Part shown: piece by piece, positions 18,565 through 27,996 of the stretch
Layout: each line of letters begins with the position of its first letter
Numbering within the stretch: the first letter of the stretch is position 1
NCBI GenBank assembly: GCA_003602535.1
Contig: QQSA01000078.1
Location: forward strand, 3,941 to 67,940
Reading direction: 5' to 3'
Source of the DNA: Candidatus Poseidoniales archaeon
GTDB lineage: Archaea; Thermoplasmatota; Poseidoniia; Poseidoniales; Poseidoniaceae
Length of the DNA: 64,000 nt
Notes under the pieces: generated by a model
What the model was told of the DNA's origin: nothing
Databases searched by the model: none
What the model saw: the letters and a program-made list of their open reading frames with translations, nothing else
Made by a program: the position numbers and the translations under genes

Positions 18565-21500
18565 ATGGCCGAAGGTGTATTCTCCAAACTCGATATGGGT
18601 TTGCAGAAGGCACTAGAGGAAAGAAAGTGGACACCGACGCCAGTTCAAGAAGCCACTCAGGAAGATATTTCCTCTGGAAAAGATCGTTTGGTTGTAGCCC
18701 CAACTGGATCGGGGAAAACGATGGCTGCGATGCTACCCTTACTGGATCGTTGTCTTCGTGAAGAGTGGACTGGTATGTCAATTGTCTACATTACTCCACT
18801 CAGAGCACTGAATAGAGATGTTGACCGCCGGCTTGAAGAAATTACATCAGCAGTAGGCCTACGCCTCGGATTAAGGCACGGAGATACATCTCAATCGGAC
18901 AGAAACAAACATGTTCGTAACCCTCCAAATGTAATGATTACAACTCCAGAAACATTTCAGTTAATGTTCACTGGTTCAAAACTAAGAGAATTATTACGTA
19001 CTGTTAAGGCAGTAGTTGTTGATGAAGTTCACGAAATGGCAGACGGAGAAAGAGGATGGCAACTTTCAATTGGATTATCTCGACTCGAGGCATTCAAAGG
19101 CTCGAAGGTACAAAAAATCGGATTGTCTGCTACAGTAGGTAATCCTAAACAGGTTGCAAGATGGTTGTCAAAAGATGCTGAACCAATAAATGCAATCGCA
19201 CCCCGGTCTACGAAATTAACAGTAGATGCTATGATTCAATTACCTGAAGACGAAATCGGCTCGCTAGAATTAGCAATCTCTCCTAGAGCGCATGCGACTT
19301 TGAGAGGGCTTGCCGATATAGTAGCAAAAAAACATCCTTGCTTGATATTTGTAAATTCAAGAAATAGTGCAGAAACTGTTTCTCAGAGAATTCAGGCAAT
19401 AGCTCCTGAATTAGAAATCGGCGTCCATCATGGATCACTTGCTAAGGAAACTCGAACCCAAATGGAAGATGAATTGAGAAGTGGCAAAATCCAGGGACTT
19501 GTTTGTACTTCAAGTTTAGAATTAGGTATTGATGTAGGTAGTGTAAATCATATCGTGCAAATTCGTTCGCCACGATCTGTCGATAGAATGTTACAACGAG
19601 TGGGAAGGGCTGATCACCGATTGGGTGGAATCGGAAGTGGCCATCTACTTGGTTGGGAAAGTGATGATTTATTCGAAGCAGCCGTAATCGCTAGAAAAGC
19701 AGTAGCTGGAGAATTAGAACCTGTTGAATGGAGAGAGAGGCCTCTCTCTGTAGCGGCCAACCAAATTGTGATGATGGTACACAGTCATGGAGCATTACCT
19801 ATTGAAGCGATCACGGAGTCGATTGCAGGTGCTTGTCAATTTGAAGGATGGACTGACGATGATACGATTTCAATTGGCAAAGTTTTAGCTGACAGATGGG
19901 TGATTAGATGTGAAGATGACCCCTCTCAGGTGCCTTGGTATCGATGGCCCCACGATGTATGGCAAGAATTAATGAAAACATCAGAAAATTCTCTTCCTGA
20001 ACAACCTAAACTCGCATTTGATGAAGAACCGAGCGAGGATTTAGCTAAACTCAAGTTTGAGGTTCCCGCTCGATTCTCAAAGGGATGGATAAGTCGTTCC
20101 GGTAAAACGCGTCAATGGGTAACTAAGCACTTGTCTATGATTCCAGATAAACAATCATACAGAGTTCGTGATGCAGTGACTCGCAAAAGCCTAGGAAATG
20201 TAGACGAGGCTTTCGTTCTTTCACTAAACGATGGAGGGGAAGAGGCTGATGGAAGACAACGACGTTTCGTAATGGCAGGCCGAACATGGGTTGTTGTTGA
20301 TGCTGACCCTGAACAAAGCGAATTGCTGGTAGCACCGGTTTCGGACCAGGGTCATGCTCCCCAATGGGTTGGCGAACTACCTCCTACTCCGGCAGAAGTT
20401 GCTAGGGAATCTGGGCGTCTACGCCGCCTATTTGCAATTGACCTTGGACTAATCGAGGATGAAGACGTTGAACAGATTGACCCTGCAGAATTACTTAGTG
20501 GTAAATCAACTATTGATGAATATCCTCTAAATGGGGAAGCAAAAGGAATACTGGCCGAAATTGTAACCTCGCATTTCAACTCGGCTGGAATGATTCCTAG
20601 CGAACGCTTAATCACAATCGAAGATCGAAGTGAAGCGATTGTTCTCAACTGCTGTCAAGGTAATAGAGTCAATGAAGCGATTGGCCATTATTTGTTAGCA
20701 ATGGCAAGTACGCGTTCTGGAAAATGGGGGCGATTGATTGTAGAGCCTTGTAGAATTTCATTGCAGATTGCAGGAGTTCGCCCTGCAGAATTGATTGAGT
20801 GGTTATCAGAAACCCCTCCTGAAGCATTAGAAGGTGTCCTATCTGTCACTCTTCCTAATTCTAGAGAAGTTAGATGGCGATTTGCTCAAATCGCCAAAAT
20901 ATTTGGAATTCTACGTCACGGAGTAGATCCTAGAAAAATCAACATTCAAGCACTGTTGAAGAAATACCGAGGAACTCCAGTAATGGACGAGGTTTTGGGG
21001 AAACTTTTCCATGAAAGGATGGATGTAAATGGCGCAATGGATGTATTACGAGCGATTCAATCAGGACTAATTGGATTGGAAGTAACTGCTGCTGGACCAT
21101 TGGGGATTTCTAGTCGTTCAGAAAAGGATTTACTTCTTCCAAATTTTGATAATCAACAAGTTAGGGCTCGCCTTGAAGGTCGATTGATGAATGAAAGAGC
21201 CGCCTTATGCTGCTTAAGATGTTCAGCAGTACGAAGATTTAGAGTCGCAAGATATCCAGAGATTAATGATATCAAGAAGTGTCTAAAATGTGGCGGCCAA
21301 ATGTTAGCATGCATGCGCGAAGGTTTGGAGAAGCAATTGGTAGAATGGGTAAATTCTGATGATGAAAAAACCCGTGATCGGATGATGAAGAATGCTCAGG
21401 CTGTAGCAAATAGAGGCATGGATGCGATACTGGCATTGATGGGAAGGGGTATTGGCGAAGCCACTTGTCAAAGACTAATGCGTAAGGTTCAGAGAGGAGA

Positions 21501-21573
21501 TCTTGATGGTTTACTAGAAGCGATACACATCGCCGAAATTGAGTATGCAAGAACTCGAAGGTTTTGGGGTTAA
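18565..21573 (+). CDS. lhr: Lhr-type superfamily 2 helicase
   Basis: Lhr proteins are ATP-dependent 3'-5' DNA translocases involved in repair and recombination. Of the 1002 residues the first ~400 hold the SF2 motors: APTGSGKT with K51, DEVH at 153-156, the LSAT motif, HHGSL, TSSLELGIDVG and QRVGRADHR. The Lhr-specific winged-helix and core region follows. Near residues 880-920 there are two CxxC pairs (CLRC and CLKC), likely a zinc-binding site. The length is near the ~900 typical of Lhr plus this added zinc region. The ATG follows the surface-protein stop by 49 bases. Its stop overlaps the convergent lipoprotein gene by four bases. Confidence 0.88.
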   Translation: MAEGVFSKLDMGLQKALEERKWTPTPVQEATQEDISSGKDRLVVAPTGSGKTMAAMLPLLDRCLREEWTGMSIVYITPLRALNRDVDRRLEEITSAVGLRLGLRHGDTSQSDRNKHVRNPPNVMITTPETFQLMFTGSKLRELLRTVKAVVVDEVHEMADGERGWQLSIGLSRLEAFKGSKVQKIGLSATVGNPKQVARWLSKDAEPINAIAPRSTKLTVDAMIQLPEDEIGSLELAISPRAHATLRGLADIVAKKHPCLIFVNSRNSAETVSQRIQAIAPELEIGVHHGSLAKETRTQMEDELRSGKIQGLVCTSSLELGIDVGSVNHIVQIRSPRSVDRMLQRVGRADHRLGGIGSGHLLGWESDDLFEAAVIARKAVAGELEPVEWRERPLSVAANQIVMMVHSHGALPIEAITESIAGACQFEGWTDDDTISIGKVLADRWVIRCEDDPSQVPWYRWPHDVWQELMKTSENSLPEQPKLAFDEEPSEDLAKLKFEVPARFSKGWISRSGKTRQWVTKHLSMIPDKQSYRVRDAVTRKSLGNVDEAFVLSLNDGGEEADGRQRRFVMAGRTWVVVDADPEQSELLVAPVSDQGHAPQWVGELPPTPAEVARESGRLRRLFAIDLGLIEDEDVEQIDPAELLSGKSTIDEYPLNGEAKGILAEIVTSHFNSAGMIPSERLITIEDRSEAIVLNCCQGNRVNEAIGHYLLAMASTRSGKWGRLIVEPCRISLQIAGVRPAELIEWLSETPPEALEGVLSVTLPNSREVRWRFAQIAKIFGILRHGVDPRKINIQALLKKYRGTPVMDEVLGKLFHERMDVNGAMDVLRAIQSGLIGLEVTAAGPLGISSRSEKDLLLPNFDNQQVRARLEGRLMNERAALCCLRCSAVRRFRVARYPEINDIKKCLKCGGQMLACMREGLEKQLVEWVNSDDEKTRDRMMKNAQAVANRGMDAILALMGRGIGEATCQRLMRKVQRGDLDGLLEAIHIAEIEYARTRRFWG

Positions 21574-22700
21574 TCTGTTTCAAGTTCCATTAAGTTAACA
21601 CGCTCAACAGCCTCTACAACATCTCCTTCTTCCCACCAATCTACAGCGATAAATGTCGGCCTCTTGCCATGTAAATCAATGCATTCAATCGCTCTTTCAA
21701 CCATGAAGTCAACATCATTTGCTTCACCTGCACGATTTGGATCTGACAGCCCGGCTTGATTCTTTAACCAATTATTCATATGGAATACAGGTTGATTTAC
21801 ATCGCCTCTTAATTTTTCACAATCCATCGAAGATGTATCGTCATCTGCATAATTTGTGGTCCAGCTATGGGTTAGGAAATCATGGAAGTAAGGGTGTGAA
21901 GAATCACCAGATTGTTCCCAAAATACAACAAGTCTCTTGTTCATGTTTATCATTTCAATCAAGGTAGGCCATTCAGAATTCATATCATGAATGTACATCA
22001 TTTCGGATAATCCTACATCATCGAATATCTCTTTCAAATGATCTGGCTCGACATAGTTTTCAATGAGTAGTGTAACCACATCTCTGTCTTCACTATTCAT
22101 TTCAGATTCCAATTTATTTAACCAAGCCCAAGGGTCTACTGCGCCGTAGGTACAAGGGCTAAAACCTCTATCAGAATCCCCGTGACAAAATCTGACATTT
22201 GAGAGACTTTGTTCGGCAGTTGTCAAATAATGAGTATCTAACATGAAGGCCCTCATTCCAGCATTCCATTGTGCTTGGAATCCCGTGCGGTGATTGCTAG
22301 CAGGATAGTAGATATTGTCTTCATGAGTCGAATATGAATTGTGTGTTTCAGGGAATGTTACTTGATCATAAGTACGATGGCAAAGAATTACCAATCCATT
22401 GCAAGGTATGGTTTCCATGTATTCGCATGAGTCGTCATCTTGTGTTGCATTAGAGTCATAATTCATTGCATCAGAATCAGTGCATCCTAAAACAGGTTCA
22501 GGCTCATCGTACTCGCATGAACCATCATCCTCATTTGCTTCGGAATCGTAATTGTTAGCCTCTGAATCAGTACATCCTAAAATCGACTCTTCCTCCGATA
22601 TTTCTTCGGCGTCCTTTCCCTTTGGAGCACTACTTGGCTCGTAAGTACAACCAGGAGCTAGTAGGATGAGCAAGGACATCAGTATAACATGTCCTCGCAT
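21570..22700 (-). CDS. Lipoprotein with PI-PLC-like X domain and two Cys-rich DDGSC repeats
   Basis: The signal ends in a lipobox (LLILLAPGC, C18), so the protein is probably lipid-anchored outside the cell. Two tandem ~35-residue repeats (about 40-95) follow the pattern GCTDS-A-NYDS-A---D-SCEY. From about 107 to the end, the sequence resembles the catalytic X domain of phosphatidylinositol-specific phospholipase C: FPETHNSYS and LDTHYLT carry the two candidate catalytic His residues, and a TLLIENYVEPDHL strand follows. The Ca-independent bacterial PI-PLCs have the same general layout. Substrates could be membrane lipids or glycolipids of other plankton, which is inference. Similar repeats appear in the lipoprotein at 30.8-34.3 kb. 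Confidence 0.75.
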   Translation of the reverse strand: MRGHVILMSLLILLAPGCTYEPSSAPKGKDAEEISEEESILGCTDSEANNYDSEANEDDGSCEYDEPEPVLGCTDSDAMNYDSNATQDDDSCEYMETIPCNGLVILCHRTYDQVTFPETHNSYSTHEDNIYYPASNHRTGFQAQWNAGMRAFMLDTHYLTTAEQSLSNVRFCHGDSDRGFSPCTYGAVDPWAWLNKLESEMNSEDRDVVTLLIENYVEPDHLKEIFDDVGLSEMMYIHDMNSEWPTLIEMINMNKRLVVFWEQSGDSSHPYFHDFLTHSWTTNYADDDTSSMDCEKLRGDVNQPVFHMNNWLKNQAGLSDPNRAGEANDVDFMVERAIECIDLHGKRPTFIAVDWWEEGDVVEAVERVNLMELETD

Positions 22701-22768
22701 GAAAACTATTCAGCAAACTTTGCATTTTAACGCACCGGTATTGCGTTTAGATTAAACATAGTTAACAA

Positions 22769-23206
22769 CTAAATCTTACGAACTACAACTCCAGCTTCTT
22801 TGAACATAGCAGTTGAGGTATTGAAATCATCAATCCATCTATCAGGAATCTCGATTTCATCGTTGTAAATTACTTCTTTAATTCCGGCCTGTATCAATGA
22901 CCTTGCACAACGTGAACATGGGGGCCAAGTCACGTAAGCGACACTACCTTTTAGTGAAACACCAATTCTTGCTGCATGCATAATCGCATTTTCCTCTGCA
23001 TGACATATTAGTGGGTACTTCAAATTCCTGTCATTCAATCGCTCTTCGTCATCATTAATTCCTCTAGGGAAACCATTGAAGCCAGTAGAACGGATTTCAC
23101 GATCTTCTCCGACAATGACACAACCTACTTTGGTTGATGGGTCTTTACTCCATTGAGCAATATGATTGGCTAATTCGATAAAACGATGGTCCCATTTGTT
23201 AGACAT
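22769..23206 (-). CDS. Deoxycytidylate (dCMP) deaminase
   Basis: It converts dCMP to dUMP for thymidylate synthesis. The zinc site is complete: H69-A-E71 and P-P-C97-x-x-C100, with the family start WDHRFIELANHIAQWSKDPSTKVG. I chose ATG 23206 because the family begins just before WD-RF; a longer frame to 23260 adds 18 unmatched residues. GAGG lies just upstream of this ATG. The length of 145 residues is normal. The folC gene lies 34 bases upstream on the same strand, so both nucleotide/folate genes may be co-transcribed and act in one-carbon and thymidylate metabolism. Confidence 0.88.
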   Translation of the reverse strand: MSNKWDHRFIELANHIAQWSKDPSTKVGCVIVGEDREIRSTGFNGFPRGINDDEERLNDRNLKYPLICHAEENAIMHAARIGVSLKGSVAYVTWPPCSRCARSLIQAGIKEVIYNDEIEIPDRWIDDFNTSTAMFKEAGVVVRKI

Positions 23207-23240
23207 ATCCTCGCCCCAAGTGAACTGACTAACTTCACAT

Positions 23241-24365
23241 TCAAGAAAGTATGTCGGCATTTATTCCCAAGTAGGAAAGGATATTTCCGCACAGATACAA
23301 TGAACCAGTTACTACTATCAATTCAGTTTCTTCCTCAAAAGATTCGATTGCAACTGACGGCTTTTCGATGTGCTTAACCCCGGTTAGTGGCTCTTCAACA
23401 CCTGGATATCGGCCGTTTTGAGGCTCAGTTGTAATTATTTCAACAGGTGGAAAAATTTTGATTAATTCGAGCATAGGGGATAGAAAATCATCCATATTTT
23501 GTTGCGGAGATGTACCGAGTAGAAGAGACCATTTTTCAGGTAGTATTGCAGCGATTTCGGGAATCGCCCGCCTCATGCCGCTAGGATTGTGAGCGGCTTC
23601 CAATAAGAAACTCGGTTCTCCTTCGATGTATTGCATTCTTGCAGGCCAAGTTATTGGTCTCCTAACAAATGAATATCCAATCATCGCACACAACATTTCG
23701 GCTAAATCGGCGGCTTCATCCATGAAAGTTGATTTTTCAGGATTGTAGAATCTTGCACTAATTGCTTCTTCGCGCATTGCATTGCGTACTTTTGCACTAC
23801 CCGGGTCTCTAATCAACATAGGAACTCCGGATCTCCAAATTGCGGCCTTTTCTTTAGCAACCTTTTCGATTGTATCTCCAAGTATGTCGCTGTGTTCCAG
23901 ACTAATAGCTGTGACTAAACAACCTACAACATCTGCAGATCTAGTAGCATCTAAACGGCCCCCAAGTCCAGTCTCTAACACCATAATTGATACTCCTGCT
24001 TCTTTACATGCGATAAGTGAAACAAGGTATGTGATTTCAAAAAATGTTAACTCCATCGGCAAATCTTGAACCTTTGAAAGTGCATTATCGAAATCATCGC
24101 TAGAAATTGATTTTCCATTCACTCTAACTCGTTCTTCAATTCGCACTAAATGGGGGGAAGAAAACAATCCAACATTGTATCCGGCTCTAACCAAGCCGGC
24201 AACCATCTGTGCACATGCACTGCCTTTACCATTTGATCCTGCAACATGAATACAATCCATCGCTCTATCAGGGCGTCCAAGGGCTTCCAGTGCCTCATTA
24301 ACCCGAGAGAGGCCAAGAGACATACCCTTCGATTTTGAAGAGTTTAACCACTCCCTCGCAGACAT
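23241..24365 (-). CDS. folC: Folylpolyglutamate / dihydrofolate synthase (FolC family)
   Basis: An ATP-dependent ligase of the Mur family that adds glutamate to folates. Visible are the P-loop HVAGSNGKGSACAQM, the FSSPHLVRIEERVRVNG segment, the omega-loop region FFEITYLVSL, LETGLGGRLDATRS and, in the C-terminal domain, EAAHNPSGMRRAI. I prefer ATG 24365 (MSAREWLNS), where family alignment begins. ATG 24401 is in frame, but its extra 12 codons include a perfect hairpin sequence (24375-24391). At 374 residues it is slightly short of the ~420 typical for bacterial FolC, the C-terminal domain being compact. Many archaea lack this bacterial-type enzyme, so acquisition from bacteria is likely. Confidence 0.88.
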   Translation of the reverse strand: MSAREWLNSSKSKGMSLGLSRVNEALEALGRPDRAMDCIHVAGSNGKGSACAQMVAGLVRAGYNVGLFSSPHLVRIEERVRVNGKSISSDDFDNALSKVQDLPMELTFFEITYLVSLIACKEAGVSIMVLETGLGGRLDATRSADVVGCLVTAISLEHSDILGDTIEKVAKEKAAIWRSGVPMLIRDPGSAKVRNAMREEAISARFYNPEKSTFMDEAADLAEMLCAMIGYSFVRRPITWPARMQYIEGEPSFLLEAAHNPSGMRRAIPEIAAILPEKWSLLLGTSPQQNMDDFLSPMLELIKIFPPVEIITTEPQNGRYPGVEEPLTGVKHIEKPSVAIESFEEETELIVVTGSLYLCGNILSYLGINADILS

Positions 24366-24374
24366 CACGGTCAT

Positions 24375-24391
24375 TGGCCCCGTAGGGGCCA
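24375..24391 (-). promoter_or_regulatory. Perfect 7-bp triloop hairpin before folC
   Basis: On the minus strand TGGCCCC pairs with GGGGCCA around a TAC loop, ending ten bases before the preferred folC start at 24365. If translation starts at 24401 instead, the same bases are coding. The stem is very stable for its size and similar elements occur before other genes here. Confidence 0.4.
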
Positions 24392-24436
24392 GACCATCCA
24401 ATGATTAGAAAACCACCCTCACTCTCGGTATGAAGT

Positions 24437-26698
24437 ATGGGAGAGCCTGCCTCTGAGGACCACATCAAGCGCGTAGAGCGTGAATTGGCTAAAGAAGACA
24501 GTCTTTTGGCCAATATGATTCAACAAGCGCCAGGAATGCTTGGCATGGCATTTATGTTTGTTATTACAATCTTATTGGGGCTTTGGTTGCAGCCTTGGTT
24601 TGAATCTTCAGGATTGCAAGCATTCGGTGAATCTGGATCCACCCAAGCACGTTGGGTAGGACTGCAACTTGTAGCGATTTTTGCTTTCACATTCGTTATT
24701 CTTTGGCTAGCAAAGAATCATTTACAGCATGTAATCAAATATGGATTGCTATTTGTTCTATTCCTTGCATTGTGTTACACTACAGTTCCAGGAGCGCATA
24801 TATTGTTGGTTCCAGAGATTGAAACTGAAGATTTTGAATTTACAAATTCGATCGAAATAAACGAGGATGTAGTCTCTTTCAATTCAGACGGAACTATGAT
24901 TACAAATATCGCTAAGTGGAGAGTAGATAACAGCACTAACAACACATTTGAGATTTCGAAGAGGGCAGCAGATACAACACTTGAGTGGTCATGGGAAATT
25001 AATGCAATGCCAGGTGGCCCAGACATTAGAGTGATGGAAGGAGATTATGCTTATACTGCTACCAATGGCGATTGGATTTGGTCTTTTGATAAAGAAACGG
25101 GTGAAACTCTTAGCAAATACGCTTGTTTTGATGAAGATAAATGGAATGGAACACAAGAAAGTTATACTCCAATTACTGGATTGGAAAGCTGTTTTTCTGC
25201 TGTTGAGGTTATAGAAAATCCAGAGGAAAACAAGGGTGCCCTGTACATCATAACTAGCGGAAGTGAAATGGTTAGGATAAATACCTTCGATGGCGATGAG
25301 AATACAAACATGTCAATCATTCAAGCCAGATGGGAGATTACTCAGTTACAAATGAACAACCCCGGTGTAGAGGTCCTACACATGAGTCAGTATGATGAAG
25401 ATAGTATTCTGTTTGCTACATCATTGGGAGCAACAATGATTCACTTAGAGAAAAATTCGAAATCATATGATGGTCCTGGTTCGAAACCACCTAATTGGGT
25501 TGACTCGTCTACTACTGAATGGGTTTATGAAATTGAAAATCAAAATAATTTGACTACATTCAATATTGTCGAAAGTATCTGGGACGATGATGATCAATTG
25601 ATTATGGCAGGATTTGAAGATGGTATGATTAAATCATGGATTATTGATGAGAATTATGAAGATGAAATGATAGCTCCAAATGAATACCTTGGCATATTTG
25701 AAGAAGAAGACCGTTTCAAAGGCGGTGATTCCTTCGAAGGCCCAATCAGTGCGATAAATAGTTTCGATCTCGATGGAAATAATGGCAATGAATTGTGGAT
25801 TGCTGATGCTGATGGAATTCATGGATTATTCTATGAAAAATTAATCGAATACGCGACTTTAGATATCGTTCTAGATGGACACAGTCAGTTAAGTTCCAAA
25901 GACTGGGAGATTCAAGCAATTGGTGCAGGCACTTGGGAAGATAATCTCAGTATTACTCATTCATCTGTGGTAATTGATAGTGGAGAATTTGATCCAGACA
26001 CAATGTACAACTCATACGGCATACAATGGGATGATACAGCTTTCTTCTTAGGAATTGGACTTGCAATTATTTTGATGGTCGCATTGATTATTCGCCCTGA
26101 ATGGTACGTAGTCAATACAGTTGGAGTGTTGGTTGGCGCTGGCGTGATAGTAATGTTAGGAGTTACATTCGTTCCAACCCTGATTGTCATATTCATGGTT
26201 CTAGCTGCTATTTACGATGCTTGGGCTGTTTACCGCTCTAAGCATATGTTGGACTTAGCGGATACAATGATTGGACTCAATCTACCTATTCTACTAGTCG
26301 CTCCACAAGAGAGCGGTTATTCTATGTTGGATGAAAAGAGTAGTATTCGACCACCAGAACAAGCTGAAACAAAAGTCGAATCAGTTGCTGCTGCACCTGT
26401 AAAGATGAAAAAGCGCAAGAAACCAAAAGAAGCGATGTTCATGGGACTTGGCGATGTCATATTCCCCGGAATGCTGGTCATCTCCTGTGTCAATTTCATC
26501 TCTAGTGGAGGATTGGAAGTCGGAATATCTGCATTGATTGGAGGATTGGTTGGCTACTTTGTTCTGATGGCCTATGTCGCATCTGGGAGACCTCAAGCAG
26601 GATTGCCATTACTGAATGGTGGAGCAATTCTTGGTTACATCATTGGTGGATTGATATTCGTAGGAAGTGCTGCATTTTCGTTCGGTATTTCGTTGTAG
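24437..26698 (+). CDS. Presenilin/SPP-like intramembrane aspartyl protease with a large inserted extracytoplasmic domain
   Basis: The 753-residue protein shows nine hydrophobic segments. Three are N-terminal (about 33-55, 73-93, 97-116) and six lie in the C-terminal third. Between them lie some 400 hydrophilic, Trp/Asp/Asn-rich residues with repeated beta-like segments that suggest a propeller. Catalytic motifs of the presenilin/signal peptide peptidase clan are visible: YD in the sixth helix (Y593-D594, IYDAWAVY), GLGD in the seventh (D673, GLGDVIFPG) and a PLLNGG segment in the ninth at the usual PAL position. A Lys-rich cytoplasmic loop separates helices six and seven. Archaeal homologues normally run to 250-350 residues. 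It starts ten bases ahead of serS in the same direction. Function as a regulated intramembrane protease is inferred from motifs. Confidence 0.72.
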   Translation: MGEPASEDHIKRVERELAKEDSLLANMIQQAPGMLGMAFMFVITILLGLWLQPWFESSGLQAFGESGSTQARWVGLQLVAIFAFTFVILWLAKNHLQHVIKYGLLFVLFLALCYTTVPGAHILLVPEIETEDFEFTNSIEINEDVVSFNSDGTMITNIAKWRVDNSTNNTFEISKRAADTTLEWSWEINAMPGGPDIRVMEGDYAYTATNGDWIWSFDKETGETLSKYACFDEDKWNGTQESYTPITGLESCFSAVEVIENPEENKGALYIITSGSEMVRINTFDGDENTNMSIIQARWEITQLQMNNPGVEVLHMSQYDEDSILFATSLGATMIHLEKNSKSYDGPGSKPPNWVDSSTTEWVYEIENQNNLTTFNIVESIWDDDDQLIMAGFEDGMIKSWIIDENYEDEMIAPNEYLGIFEEEDRFKGGDSFEGPISAINSFDLDGNNGNELWIADADGIHGLFYEKLIEYATLDIVLDGHSQLSSKDWEIQAIGAGTWEDNLSITHSSVVIDSGEFDPDTMYNSYGIQWDDTAFFLGIGLAIILMVALIIRPEWYVVNTVGVLVGAGVIVMLGVTFVPTLIVIFMVLAAIYDAWAVYRSKHMLDLADTMIGLNLPILLVAPQESGYSMLDEKSSIRPPEQAETKVESVAAAPVKMKKRKKPKEAMFMGLGDVIFPGMLVISCVNFISSGGLEVGISALIGGLVGYFVLMAYVASGRPQAGLPLLNGGAILGYIIGGLIFVGSAAFSFGISL

Positions 26699-26708
26699 GT
26701 GATAGATT

Positions 26709-27992
26709 ATGTTGAGTATGGAATTGTTCCGAAGTGATGCGGATAAAATTCGTGCTGATCATGATAAACGTGGTATTCCACATGACCGAATAAATCAGGT
26801 GATTGAACTTGATGAACAGTGGCGAGGAGCCCTCAAAGAAATGGAAGAGGGACGCAGAGAGCGAAACCTAGCTGCAAGAGGAATTGCAGACGCAAAGAAA
26901 AGTGGTGACAAAGATGCTGCTGCCAAAATTATGGCCCAAGTTAAGGACTTGGGAGACCGAATTGCTGCTTTAGATGAGAAAGCAAATTCACTTCTTGAAA
27001 GTAGAGATTCTATCCGGATGCGTATTCCTAACCTACTACATGAATCAGTACCGGTTGGAGAGGATGAAAGTGGCAATACCCAGCACTCGCTACATGGCGA
27101 AAAGCCGGAGTTTAATTTTGAGGCACGAACTCACAATGAACTCATTGAGATGAATAAATGGGTCGATTTAGAAAGAGCAGCAAAAATTGCAGGAAGTCGT
27201 TTCTTTTTCCTAAAGGGCGACCTTGCACGGCTTGAATTAGCCCTCCAGACATATGCAGTTGATTTTCTGGTAGAACGCGGATATACCCTTGTACAGCCAC
27301 CGGTAATGATGAATCGAAACGCCTACGAAGGAGTTACTGACCTCTCGGATTTTGAGACTGTGATGTACGGAATAACTCCAGACCCATTGTACATGATTGC
27401 TACAAGCGAACATCCTCTCACATCGATGTATATGGACGAAGTTCTTGAGCCAAGTCTACTACCGATTAAGATGGTTGGAGTAAGTCCTTGCTTCCGCAGA
27501 GAAGTTGGCGCACACGGTCTTTCCGACCGAGGTATTTGGAGAGTTCACCAATTCACAAAGATTGAACAAATTGTAATTTCTCACCCTGATGATTCATGGG
27601 ATCACCACGAGGATTTGTTGAAGAATTGTCTTGATCTTTGGAATGCTTTGAATCTCCATTATGAGGTAGTAAACATCTGTACTGGAGATATGGGTACAGT
27701 TGCTGCTCGCAAGTATGACCTTGAAGCATGGTTGCCAGGAGCTAATGCATACAAGGAAATTGTTTCTTGTTCAAACTGTACCGATTATCAAGCTAATCGC
27801 CTAAGAATGCGTTACAGGACTAGTGAAGGTAATTCTGCAGTGCACACTCTAAACTCTACAGCAGTCGCTACTAGTCGAGCATTAGTAGCAATAATGGAAC
27901 AAAATCAACTAGAGGATGGGCGAGTCAAAGTTCCAGATTGCTTGATACCTTTGATGGGTGGAAAAACTCATCTTGAGCCTTGCCAATGGTGA
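26709..27992 (+). CDS. serS: Seryl-tRNA synthetase
   Basis: This class II synthetase charges tRNA-Ser, one of which is encoded at 49.7 kb. The N-terminal ~110 residues form the expected antiparallel coiled-coil tRNA-binding arm (KEMEEGRRERNLAARG and neighbours). The catalytic core shows a motif 2 of the type GVSPCFRREVGAHG, with GIWRVHQFTKIEQ following, and motif 3 near the C-terminus (NSTAVATSRALVAIMEQ). The length of 427 is standard and it is the common rather than the methanogen-type enzyme. The SD AGGTGAT lies seven bases before ATG 26709. It sits in an operon between the presenilin-like and M28 lipoprotein genes. Confidence 0.95.
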   Translation: MLSMELFRSDADKIRADHDKRGIPHDRINQVIELDEQWRGALKEMEEGRRERNLAARGIADAKKSGDKDAAAKIMAQVKDLGDRIAALDEKANSLLESRDSIRMRIPNLLHESVPVGEDESGNTQHSLHGEKPEFNFEARTHNELIEMNKWVDLERAAKIAGSRFFFLKGDLARLELALQTYAVDFLVERGYTLVQPPVMMNRNAYEGVTDLSDFETVMYGITPDPLYMIATSEHPLTSMYMDEVLEPSLLPIKMVGVSPCFRREVGAHGLSDRGIWRVHQFTKIEQIVISHPDDSWDHHEDLLKNCLDLWNALNLHYEVVNICTGDMGTVAARKYDLEAWLPGANAYKEIVSCSNCTDYQANRLRMRYRTSEGNSAVHTLNSTAVATSRALVAIMEQNQLEDGRVKVPDCLIPLMGGKTHLEPCQW

Positions 27993-27996
27993 TTGA

